A stretch of 64,000 nucleotides of DNA from NCBI RefSeq assembly GCF_012932215.1, contig NZ_CP048788.1:1364001-1428000 (forward strand). The letters are read 5' to 3'. The position numbers and the translations under genes are program-made. A model generated the notes under the pieces. The model worked only from the letters and a program-made list of their open reading frames with translations. It made no database searches and was not told the origin of the DNA. Within the stretch, counting starts at the first letter, position 1. Each line of letters begins with the position of its first letter. Shown piece by piece: positions 57,928-64,000 of this stretch. This DNA comes from Roseobacter ponti. Lineage in GTDB: Bacteria; Pseudomonadota; Alphaproteobacteria; Rhodobacterales; Rhodobacteraceae.

Positions 57928-58719
57928 TCACGGAATGACGAGCCAGGGCCGGTTTTCTTCCCACATTTTCTCGCCAACGAGGCAGTCATAGGGGGAAAGC
58001 GTGCTCGTCCGGGCCTGAATGATCCGTGCCGGCATTCCGGCGATTTCCAGCACGAGCTTGCGGCGTACCGCATCGGCGAACTGGTCCCAGCTGAGAACCG
58101 GAATGACGAAAGCGCCCGGGCCGCCGATCACGCAGCTCTGGTAATAGATGTCGAGATCGGGAATGCCCCACATCGCGCTCAGAGCATCCTGGGTCATCAG
58201 CGGCAGGCCGTTGATGATAAACCCCTCCGCCAGCGCCTTGTCGCGCGCCAGATGCACGGGGCGGCCCTGGTTGTTGGGCCCGTCGCCCGAGACATCGATG
58301 ACCCTGCGCAGACCCGTGAACCCGTTCCCGGCAAAATCGCCGGTGGCATAGATCAGAGCGCCCGAAATAGAGGTGCGCCGCAGCCCTTCGCGGTCAGTCG
58401 CGAGGATCGTATCCGCGACGGCGCGCGCATCCTGCGGGGTGGCGATCAGCGTCCAGGGGACCAGCACCCGCTGGTTATATTCACCTGCCCATTCCACATA
58501 GGTAATCGCGATGCGCCCCAGCAGACCGCCGCTGATGGCAGCCTGCACCTCTGCGCTGGTAAGGGCCGCGGCGTAGCCCTGACGCTGAATTTCCAGCTCA
58601 TCGGGGGACATGGAGCGCGAGACATCGACGGCCAGAAAAAGCTCGACATCCACTTCGGTATCCTGTGCGGCCAGCGGGCCGGTCAGGAACAGGATCAGTA
58701 AGAACAGGAGCGCGCGCAT
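57928..58719 (-). CDS. DUF1194 (von Willebrand A-like) exported protein
   Basis: 263 residues from ATG 58719 with a Sec signal (LLFLLILFLTGPLAAQ, cleavage after LAAQ or LAA). The mature part starts with VDVELFLAVDVSRSMS, a MIDAS-type DxSxS metal site, and later VIDVSGDGPNN; the DUF1194 family of Rhodobacteraceae fits. Probably a periplasmic metal-dependent binding protein; partner unknown. Confidence 0.85.
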   Translation of the reverse strand: MRALLFLLILFLTGPLAAQDTEVDVELFLAVDVSRSMSPDELEIQRQGYAAALTSAEVQAAISGGLLGRIAITYVEWAGEYNQRVLVPWTLIATPQDARAVADTILATDREGLRRTSISGALIYATGDFAGNGFTGLRRVIDVSGDGPNNQGRPVHLARDKALAEGFIINGLPLMTQDALSAMWGIPDLDIYYQSCVIGGPGAFVIPVLSWDQFADAVRRKLVLEIAGMPARIIQARTSTLSPYDCLVGEKMWEENRPWLVIP

Positions 58720-58844
58720 ACCCCATAGCGACAGAGGCGCGGGGCTCTGTCCAGTCACATTCAGGTGCAGCGGGCGGGTGAGCGGCATTGACTTTGGTTT
58801 CGGTGCGATGTCTGGGTGAAATGTGAGCAGAAGGGAGCCGCGCT

Positions 58845-59516
58845 ATGGATGCAGATGCCGCACTGGCGCCCGAACAGGTTATTCTGATGCGCGCTGTTCT
58901 GGCCTTTGCGGCAGCTGTGGCCGTCTGGATGATCCGGGAAATTTATCTGGGATGGAAGGCAACGCGCGATGCCAGGGCGAAACGTAACAACCTGGTGCGT
59001 GCACTATATGCTGAAATAGACTTCAATACCCGTGACATGGAATGGTTTCTGTCGAAATCCCCGGGTGAGCCGCAACTGCGCGACAAGATGACGGCCAATC
59101 CGTCGCTGGTGCCGCATATCACCGATGCCCGGCACACGGAAATTTACCGCACGCGTCTTGCGGAACTGCATGGTGTCACCGATCCTATTCTCAGCCGGAT
59201 GGTGCATTTCTATGGCATGCTGGAAAAGATCAAAGTGCAGATCGACGGCGTCAATTACCCAAGTTATCAGACGCTGAGCGTCGAAGGCAGGCTGAACGGT
59301 GTGATGGTCATCGTGCGCACATCGCGCATGGCGCATCGCTATGGCTCGGAGCTCTTAAGCCAGATGGAGCAGGATTTTCCGGCGCTGTCGCTCAGCCGGT
59401 TCGACCGCGGCGACGATGGCGGCCAGCCCAGCCGGATTGAAATCCGGGCGGGCAAGTTCGCGGACCCGGAGGCGGTATCCGGGGACAGTGCCGCTGTGCC
59501 CGGTTCTGAAAACTGA
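58845..59516 (+). CDS. Membrane-anchored protein of unknown function
   Basis: 223 residues; AAGGGAG about 7 bases before ATG 58845. One hydrophobic helix near residues 14-32 (MRAVLAFAAAVAVWMIREIYL), then a cytoplasmic, helical region (AKRNNLVRALYAEIDFNTRDMEWFLSK, HTEIYRTRLAELHGVTDPILSRMVHFYGMLEKIKVQ) and a polar tail. I do not recognise a named family. Divergent from the DUF1194 gene; followed at once by a terminator hairpin. Confidence 0.75.
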   Translation: MDADAALAPEQVILMRAVLAFAAAVAVWMIREIYLGWKATRDARAKRNNLVRALYAEIDFNTRDMEWFLSKSPGEPQLRDKMTANPSLVPHITDARHTEIYRTRLAELHGVTDPILSRMVHFYGMLEKIKVQIDGVNYPSYQTLSVEGRLNGVMVIVRTSRMAHRYGSELLSQMEQDFPALSLSRFDRGDDGGQPSRIEIRAGKFADPEAVSGDSAAVPGSEN

Positions 59517-59549
59517 CGCCCACCTGGCGGGTGGGCGCTTCAGGTTTTT
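59509..59549. terminator. Bidirectional hairpin terminator
   Basis: CGCCCACC (59517-59524) and GGTGGGCG (59530-59537) form a perfect 8-bp stem with a 5-base loop. Plus-strand reading gives TTTTT at 59545-59549; minus-strand reading gives TCAGTTTT at 59516-59509. It ends the gene at 58845 and could end the candidate minus-strand RNA below. Confidence 0.7.
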
Positions 59550-59631
59550 CGGAGTGTTGGATATCAGTCATCAGATGATGATCGGATCGGGTCCTGTCAT
59601 ATTCACCTCTCATTGCCCGGCAATGCCGACG
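59509..59631 (-). ncRNA. Candidate small RNA (about 120 nt) with a 9-codon mini-ORF
   Basis: On the minus strand TTGCCG (59664-59659), 16-bp spacer and a perfect TATAAT (59642-59637) predict a start near 59630. The transcript would have a 5' hairpin (CATTGC, CGG, GCAATG), then GAGAGG 5 bases before an ATG at 59600 encoding MTGPDPIII and two stop codons in a row, and would end at the hairpin with TTTT at 59509. No known family was recognised. Confidence 0.35.
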
Positions 59632-59636
59632 CTCAG

Positions 59637-59664
59637 ATTATAGGCTGTCCGGCGCAGGCGGCAA
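59637..59664 (-). promoter_or_regulatory. Promoter candidate for the 59.5-59.6 kb RNA
   Basis: TTGCCG, 16 bp, TATAAT on the minus strand. The -10 is a perfect consensus, which is rare in this GC-rich window. Confidence 0.5.
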
Positions 59665-59755
59665 TCTCAAATCACCGCACGTTTTGCAAACAGTCTGTTT
59701 CACGGGTCTGCTGCTCTTCAGACAGCCCCGCCTTGTCCGAACGGGTTCCGCCTGC
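59654..59755 (-). ncRNA. Second candidate structured RNA (about 100 nt)
   Basis: Starts at about 59753 from the promoter below. Its 5' end GCAGGCGG (complement of 59748-59755) pairs perfectly with CCGCCTGC (complement of 59654-59661), closing an RNA of about 100 nt that holds an inner stem GTCTG/CAGAC. No match to tRNA, 4.5S or tmRNA signatures that I could see. The RNA may instead continue into the one at 59509-59631. Confidence 0.3.
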
Positions 59756-59759
59756 ACTA

Positions 59760-59788
59760 TATATAGCGGTCTGAGCCCTTAATATCAA
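59760..59788 (-). promoter_or_regulatory. Strong sigma70-like promoter after dnaB, minus strand
   Basis: TTGATA (59788-59783), exact 17-bp spacer, TATATA (59765-59760). It lies 61 bp past the end of dnaB and points into a 230-bp region without a gene. Confidence 0.55.
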
Positions 59789-59848
59789 GTGAAGGGCCGG
59801 GGCGGGAGAGCGTTGGGGATCGCAGGCGGTCGCAGTCGGAATCCGGTG

Positions 59849-61342
59849 TCAGAATTCGGTGTCAGACCCCTGCTGCCAGGGCTGCACGAGGTTGCCGAAG
59901 CGGGTGAAGCGGCCCTCAAAGCTGAGATCGACGGTGCCGATGGGGCCGTGTCGCTGTTTGCCGATCACAACCTCGGCGCGGCCGTGCAGACGCTCCATCT
60001 CTTCCTGCCATTTTGCCATGGCTTCGAGATCATGGTCGCCGGGTTTCTCGCGCTCTTTGTAATATTCCTCGCGGAAAACGAACATCACCACATCGGCGTC
60101 CTGCTCAATAGAGCCCGACTCGCGCAGATCGCTGAGCTGCGGGCGTTTGTCTTCGCGGTTTTCGACCTGGCGCGAGAGCTGGCTGAGGGCCACGACGGGG
60201 ATGTCGAGCTCTTTGGCGATCGCTTTCAGCCCCATAGTGATCTCAGAGATCTCGTTCACCCGGTTTTCCGACCGGCCGGTGCCGCGGACAAGCTGCAGGT
60301 AGTCAACCATCAGCACATCCAGCCCGTGGGTCCGTTTCAGCCGGCGCGCACGGGCGGCAAGCTGCGCGATGGGCAGCGCGGGCGTATCATCAATATAGAG
60401 CGGACAGGCCTCAAGTGCCTTGGCCGCATCCACGAAACGGCGGAATTCTGCTTCGGTCATATCGCCGCGACGGATCTGTTCTGATGGCACTTCTGATGCT
60501 TCTGACAGAATCCGCGCGGCGAGCTGCTCGGCACTCATCTCAAGAGAATAAAAACCTACGACACCACCGTCGATGGCGCCTTCGCTGCCGTCGGGCAGGG
60601 CTCCGCGTCTGTAGGCTTTGGCGATGTTGAAAGCGATGTTGGTGGCCAGCGAGGTCTTGCCCATCGAGGGCCGCCCCGCGAGGATCAGAAGATCCGAGCG
60701 GTGCAGCCCGCCCAGCTTTTTATCCATATCGATCAGACCGGTAGAGAGGCCTGCGAGGCCGCCGTCACGCTGATAGGCGGCGTTGGCCACATTGACCGCA
60801 TCGGTGACGGCGCGCAGGAAGCTCTGGAAACCACTTTCGGTCTGGCCCTGTTCGGCAAGTCCGTAAAGGGCCTGTTCGGCCTCCACGATCTGCTCGCGCG
60901 GCTCAGAGGCCACGTCAATTTTCGCGGCTTTGTCGGAGATTTCGCGACCCAGCCGGATGAGATCGCGGCGCACCGACAGATCATAAATCATTTTGGCATA
61001 ATCGCGCACGGCAAAGGCCGAAACGGCGGCACCGGCAAGACGGGCAAGATAGGAGGGACCGCCGAGTTCTTTCAGACCTTCGTCATCTTCCATGAACGCT
61101 TTGAGCGTCACCGGCGAGGCGAGGTTGTTTTTAGCGATACGCGCGGCGGCGATCTCGAAGATGCGTGCATGAACGGGCTCGAAAAAGTGCTGCTGTCCGA
61201 TCAGCGCCGCGACCCGGTCATAGATGTCGTTATTCGTCAGGATCGCGCCGAGCAGCTGCTGCTCTGCCTCAATCGAATGGGGCATGGTTTCCGGCGACTG
61301 CACATCTGTCCCGGTCGGATTGAAGGCCGTTATTTCGTTCAT
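59849..61342 (-). CDS. dnaB: Replicative DNA helicase DnaB
   Basis: 497 residues from ATG 61342 (AGGGA 5 bases upstream). N-terminal DnaG-interacting domain (MPHSIEAEQQLLGAILTNNDIYDRV), linker, RecA-like C-domain with GRPSMGKTSLATNIAFN (Walker A), VDYLQLV (Walker B) and SQLSRQVENREDKRPQLSDLRESGSIEQDADVVMF. No intein. The open frame runs 17 codons further upstream without conservation. Confidence 0.96.
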   Translation of the reverse strand: MNEITAFNPTGTDVQSPETMPHSIEAEQQLLGAILTNNDIYDRVAALIGQQHFFEPVHARIFEIAAARIAKNNLASPVTLKAFMEDDEGLKELGGPSYLARLAGAAVSAFAVRDYAKMIYDLSVRRDLIRLGREISDKAAKIDVASEPREQIVEAEQALYGLAEQGQTESGFQSFLRAVTDAVNVANAAYQRDGGLAGLSTGLIDMDKKLGGLHRSDLLILAGRPSMGKTSLATNIAFNIAKAYRRGALPDGSEGAIDGGVVGFYSLEMSAEQLAARILSEASEVPSEQIRRGDMTEAEFRRFVDAAKALEACPLYIDDTPALPIAQLAARARRLKRTHGLDVLMVDYLQLVRGTGRSENRVNEISEITMGLKAIAKELDIPVVALSQLSRQVENREDKRPQLSDLRESGSIEQDADVVMFVFREEYYKEREKPGDHDLEAMAKWQEEMERLHGRAEVVIGKQRHGPIGTVDLSFEGRFTRFGNLVQPWQQGSDTEF

Positions 61343-61505
61343 CTCTGTCCCTGCCTGCGCATCTGCTGCTCTGGTCCGGCGCGTCTGTGTCACCGGTCCG
61401 GTCAGTCATACATAAAATCCGCGCGCGCCCCTATCTGGAAATCTCAGGGGAAAAGACGCGGGAGAAAACTGTGTATAACCAATTAACCCAATTCGCCTGG
61501 CACAT

Positions 61506-61533
61506 AATGTAGCATAAGTGTGAACTGCCGCAA
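61506..61533 (-). promoter_or_regulatory. Predicted dnaB promoter with a long leader
   Basis: Minus strand TTGCGG (61533-61528), 16-bp spacer, TACATT (61511-61506); start near 61499, giving a leader of about 157 bases before the ATG at 61342. Confidence 0.45.
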
Positions 61534-61591
61534 CATCTGGATTGCCAGCGGCGATTCTGCGCCATGTTATTCACGGCGATGTGGTTAAGTT

Positions 61592-62269
61592 TTATTTCTT
61601 GTTTGCCTCTTGCCACTTACGCGGATCGTGCAGGAAATTCTCCACTTCGGCGAGTGTGGCGTCATCGAAAAGCGACTGTGTCTGCGCTTCGGCAAGAACG
61701 TCCCACCATGTGCAGAGTGCGTGCAGGGAGACGCCGTGATCGCCGAGAGTTTTCTCGGTTTCCGGGAAGATATCGTAATAGAAAATCACCGCGGTATGGG
61801 CGCAGGTGGCACCCGTTTCGCGGATTGCGTCAACGAAAGACAGCTTGGAGCCGCCGTCGGTCGTCAGGTCTTCGACCAGCAGCACGCGTTGTCCTTCGTG
61901 CATGTCGCCCTCGATGCGGGCGTTGCGGCCGTAGCCTTTGGGTTTTTTGCGCACGTAGGTCATGGGCAGGGCCATGCGGTCTGCCACAAGGGCGGCAAAG
62001 GGGATGCCCGCCGTCTCGCCGCCGGCGATGTTATCAAAGGCTTCAAAGCCGGTGTTGCGCATCACCGTCACGGTCAGGAAATCCATCAGCGTCGAGCGGA
62101 TCCGCGGATAGCTGATCAGCTTGCGGCAGTCGATGTAGGTCGGGCTGGGCAGACCGGAGGCCAGTGTGAAGGGCTCTGCGGTGTTGAAATGGACCGCTTT
62201 GATCTCGAGCAGCATACGCGCGGTGAGGCGGGCCATTTCGGTGGCATCGGGATAGCCGGAGGGGATCAT
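61592..62269 (-). CDS. pyrE: Orotate phosphoribosyltransferase
   Basis: 225 residues; converts orotate and PRPP to OMP in pyrimidine synthesis. PRPP loop [22 protein letters not shown]; catalytic-loop region [24 protein letters not shown] lies 6 bases upstream of ATG 62269. Follows pyrC on the same strand after 69 bp that contain a recurrent intergenic motif. Confidence 0.95.
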   Translation of the reverse strand: MIPSGYPDATEMARLTARMLLEIKAVHFNTAEPFTLASGLPSPTYIDCRKLISYPRIRSTLMDFLTVTVMRNTGFEAFDNIAGGETAGIPFAALVADRMALPMTYVRKKPKGYGRNARIEGDMHEGQRVLLVEDLTTDGGSKLSFVDAIRETGATCAHTAVIFYYDIFPETEKTLGDHGVSLHALCTWWDVLAEAQTQSLFDDATLAEVENFLHDPRKWQEANKK

Positions 62270-62301
62270 GCGGAGCTCCTTGCGGGTGGATTAAAGAGTT
62301 T

Positions 62302-62338
62302 TATGCCTCCGGCGGGGATATTTAAGAGCCAGAGAAGG
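62302..62338. repeat. Rhodobacteraceae-type intergenic element between pyrC and pyrE
   Basis: Core GCCTCCGGCGGGGATATTTA followed by AGAGCCAGAGAAGG. I recall closely similar sequences (CCTCCGGCGGxxxTATTTxxxxAGCxAGA) recurring between genes in many Rhodobacteraceae genomes. The CTCCGGCGG part can form a small hairpin. Only this copy is seen in the window. Confidence 0.45.
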
Positions 62339-63373
62339 TCAGGTCACAGACCAGGTGAGCGGGGTGCCGGGGTCAAAGACGGTCACGGGGCCGTCGTCGG
62401 TATCGATCTGGTCGGGGTAGTCGGGCGTAGATTTTACCAGCGTCAGGGTGGTTTCGTTCACCGGCAGGCGGTAGAAGGCGGGGCCGTTCCGTGAGGTGAA
62501 GGCTTCGAGGCGATCGAGAGCGCCGTCCTCCTCGAAGACCCGGGCCAGCACGGACATCGTGTTGGTGGCGGTGAAACAGCCCGCGCATCCGCAGGGCTGC
62601 AGTTTGCCGGCGTCCGTATGCGGCGCACTGTCGGTGCCCAGAAAGAAGCGGGGCTCGCCGGAGGTGGCAGCCTCGCGCAGGGCAAGCCGGTGGGTTTCGC
62701 GTTTGGCCACAGGCAGGCAGTAGTAATGCGGCCGGATGCCACCTGCGAGGATATGGTTGCGGTTGATCACCAGGTGGTGTGTGGTGATCGTCGCCGCCAG
62801 ATCATCCCCCTGAGTACGGGCATAGGCCACGGCGTCGGATGTGGTGATATGTTCCATCACAACCCGCAGGCCGGGGGTTGCCCGGCGGATCGGGTCGAGA
62901 ACGCGGTCAATGAAGACGGCCTCGCGGTCGAAGATATCGATGTCGGGATCTGTGACCTCTCCGTGTACGCAGAGCGGCAGGCCGGTTTCGGCCATGCGTT
63001 CGAGCACCGGACGGACGCGGTCGAAATTACTCACTCCGCTGGCTGAATTGGTGGTGGCGCCGGCGGGGTAGAGCTTGACCGCGTGCACGAGGCCCTCTGC
63101 CTGCGCTGCTGCCACGTCATCGGGGTCGGTATCTTCGGTCAGATAGAGCGTCATCAGGGGCGTGAAGTCTGAGCCTTCCGGCAGGGCTGCAATTATCCGG
63201 TCGCGGTAAGCTTTGGCCTGGGCGCCGGTGACAACGGGCGGGACCAGATTGGGCATGATGATGGCGCGGGCAAAATGGCGGGCGGTTTCCGGCAGGACGG
63301 CACGCAGCATGGCGCCGTCGCGCAGGTGCAGGTGCCAGTCGTCAGGGCGGCGGATCGTCAGTGTTCGTGTCAT
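62339..63373 (-). CDS. pyrC: Dihydroorotase (class II)
   Basis: 344 residues; closes carbamoyl-aspartate to dihydroorotate. Zinc motifs: [15 protein letters not shown] (HxH), carbamylated Lys in [30 protein letters not shown] and the catalytic Asp in [10 protein letters not shown]. Length as in E. coli PyrC. ATG 63373 starts the conserved [13 protein letters not shown]; no strong SD upstream. Confidence 0.95.
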   Translation of the reverse strand: MTRTLTIRRPDDWHLHLRDGAMLRAVLPETARHFARAIIMPNLVPPVVTGAQAKAYRDRIIAALPEGSDFTPLMTLYLTEDTDPDDVAAAQAEGLVHAVKLYPAGATTNSASGVSNFDRVRPVLERMAETGLPLCVHGEVTDPDIDIFDREAVFIDRVLDPIRRATPGLRVVMEHITTSDAVAYARTQGDDLAATITTHHLVINRNHILAGGIRPHYYCLPVAKRETHRLALREAATSGEPRFFLGTDSAPHTDAGKLQPCGCAGCFTATNTMSVLARVFEEDGALDRLEAFTSRNGPAFYRLPVNETTLTLVKSTPDYPDQIDTDDGPVTVFDPGTPLTWSVT

Positions 63374-63411
63374 GGCCCTGCGCTAGCACAGCCGCGCGGG
63401 CAGCGCCAGTA

Positions 63412-64000
63412 TCACTCCGCTGCCGGGTCGTGCAGGGCCTCCAGGCGGCGCGCAAACCGCGGCGCGTGCAGCCGGGCCGCCACATTGGCGCAAAGCCGGC
63501 GGGCAAGTGGTTCCCGGTCATCAGCGTCAAGCCGGCTGAGCAGACGACGCAGGTAGGGCAGGTGATCCCGCCGGGCCCGCGCCATTGCATGAAAGACCCG
63601 CGGGGTCAGCATGCCTTTGCCGGCAAGTTCGATGAGATCGGTCAGCAGCCCCATCTGCAGAAGATCGGTCTGCAGGGCAGCGCCCATATTGGGCATGCGA
63701 AGTCGGGTCACCGCCGGTGTTGAAAAGAGTGCGGCGTGCATGGCGTCCTCGGCCACGCGCGGATCAAAGAGGATGAAGGCCCGCTCGCAGGCTTCTGTCA
63801 TATCGGGCGCATAACCGTAGCGGTCTGTGAAACAGGTGCGGCGCATATGGGTGAACCGGTTGTCCCATTCGGTCATCGCGGGATCGAGGGTCGCCTGGGG
63901 CTGAATGGCGAGGACCCGTGCGCCGGGGGCTGCCACCGAAAAGGCCGCTGCCGCATAGCCGCCGGGGCCTGCGCCGAAGAAGAGCACGCGGTCAAAGCCG
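63412..64000 (-). CDS. Partial protein of unknown function, possibly alpha/beta-hydrolase-derived
   Basis: The frame is open to the window edge, so the 5' part is missing; 195 codons are seen. The visible start GFDRVLFFGAGPGGYAAAAFSVAAPGARVLAIQPQ looks like the nucleophile elbow of an alpha/beta-hydrolase (GxSxGG) with the Ser replaced by Ala, or alternatively a Rossmann-type glycine loop. Downstream is helical, with conserved-looking Arg/Asp pairs (LPYLRRLLSRLDADD). In related genomes I recall similar proteins carrying unreliable annotations. Function unknown. Confidence 0.55.
   Translation of the reverse strand, partial: GFDRVLFFGAGPGGYAAAAFSVAAPGARVLAIQPQATLDPAMTEWDNRFTHMRRTCFTDRYGYAPDMTEACERAFILFDPRVAEDAMHAALFSTPAVTRLRMPNMGAALQTDLLQMGLLTDLIELAGKGMLTPRVFHAMARARRDHLPYLRRLLSRLDADDREPLARRLCANVAARLHAPRFARRLEALHDPAAE

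Noticed and set aside
56797-58701. 634-codon plus-strand open frame
   Set aside because: Runs opposite alr and the DUF1194 gene, both with clear motifs and starts; its translation shows no domain.
59700-59760. SRP 4.5S RNA or tRNA in the gap after dnaB
   Set aside because: The segment with CTGAAGAGCAGCAG recalls the SRP loop but lacks GGAAGG, and no T-loop GGTTCGA-type sequence is present.

Overview
The window is a GC-rich chromosomal segment from an alphaproteobacterium, most likely a marine Rhodobacteraceae (Roseobacter group). The main reason is the complex I (nuo) operon, in which unrelated small genes sit between the structural genes as in Rhodobacter and Paracoccus. The Hint-domain secreted-type proteins, the DUF5333/DUF5337-like lineage proteins and the dnaB-alr-radA-cvpA-purF neighbourhood agree with this. 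I see no tRNA, rRNA, CRISPR, insertion sequence or prophage, so this is a stable housekeeping region.

Layout. (1) 1-5601, plus strand: the end of a leucine/isovalerate degradation operon (both methylcrotonyl-CoA carboxylase subunits, a glutathione transferase, HMG-CoA lyase, an enoyl-CoA hydratase). (2) 5762-6256, minus: a fasciclin lipoprotein, followed by a gap of about 1 kb with no convincing gene. (3) 7258-26983, plus: all 14 nuo genes A to N, with thirteen accessory ORFs inserted, including a 57-residue two-helix membrane protein and a 24-residue membrane peptide. birA, coaX and the RNase J gene follow on the same strand. (4) 30263-36177, minus: tautomerase, DEAD-box helicase, glycosyltransferase, release factor 3, RidA and a Hint protein. 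(5) 36320-41708, plus: an atypical SDR, an AlkC-like DNA glycosylase, an orphan ABC ATPase, two tandem Lin0512 proteins, a glycine-zipper lipoprotein and a GST. (6) 41766-42810, minus: a WYL regulator and partner gene with a strong palindrome upstream. (7) 43025-45417, plus: tatABC and a coupled DUF815 ATPase. (8) 45407-58719, minus: a Hint protein with a coupled 55-residue ORF, nlpD-like/pcm/surE, an SDR, purF, cvpA, radA, a response regulator, mlaF-mlaE-alr and a DUF1194 protein. (9) 58845-59516, plus: a membrane-anchored hypothetical. (10) 59849-64000, minus: dnaB, pyrE, pyrC and a partial gene.

Functional links: the biotin-dependent carboxylase needs the BirA encoded 23 kb away; leucine breakdown feeds acetyl-CoA and reduced cofactors towards complex I; pyrE/pyrC/purF/dnaB/radA form a nucleotide and DNA group; tat, nlpD-like, alr and mla genes serve the envelope.

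The least explained signals are: two candidate small RNAs on the minus strand between 59.5 and 59.8 kb; four GTGCAC palindromes spaced exactly 11 bp apart upstream of radA; a helix-hairpin-helix-like module shared by NuoE and its neighbour; the microproteins inside nuo; a hairpin replacing the ribosome-binding site of the DEAD-box helicase; and a possibly leaderless prfC message. All functional statements are read from sequence and recalled family knowledge; nothing was searched.
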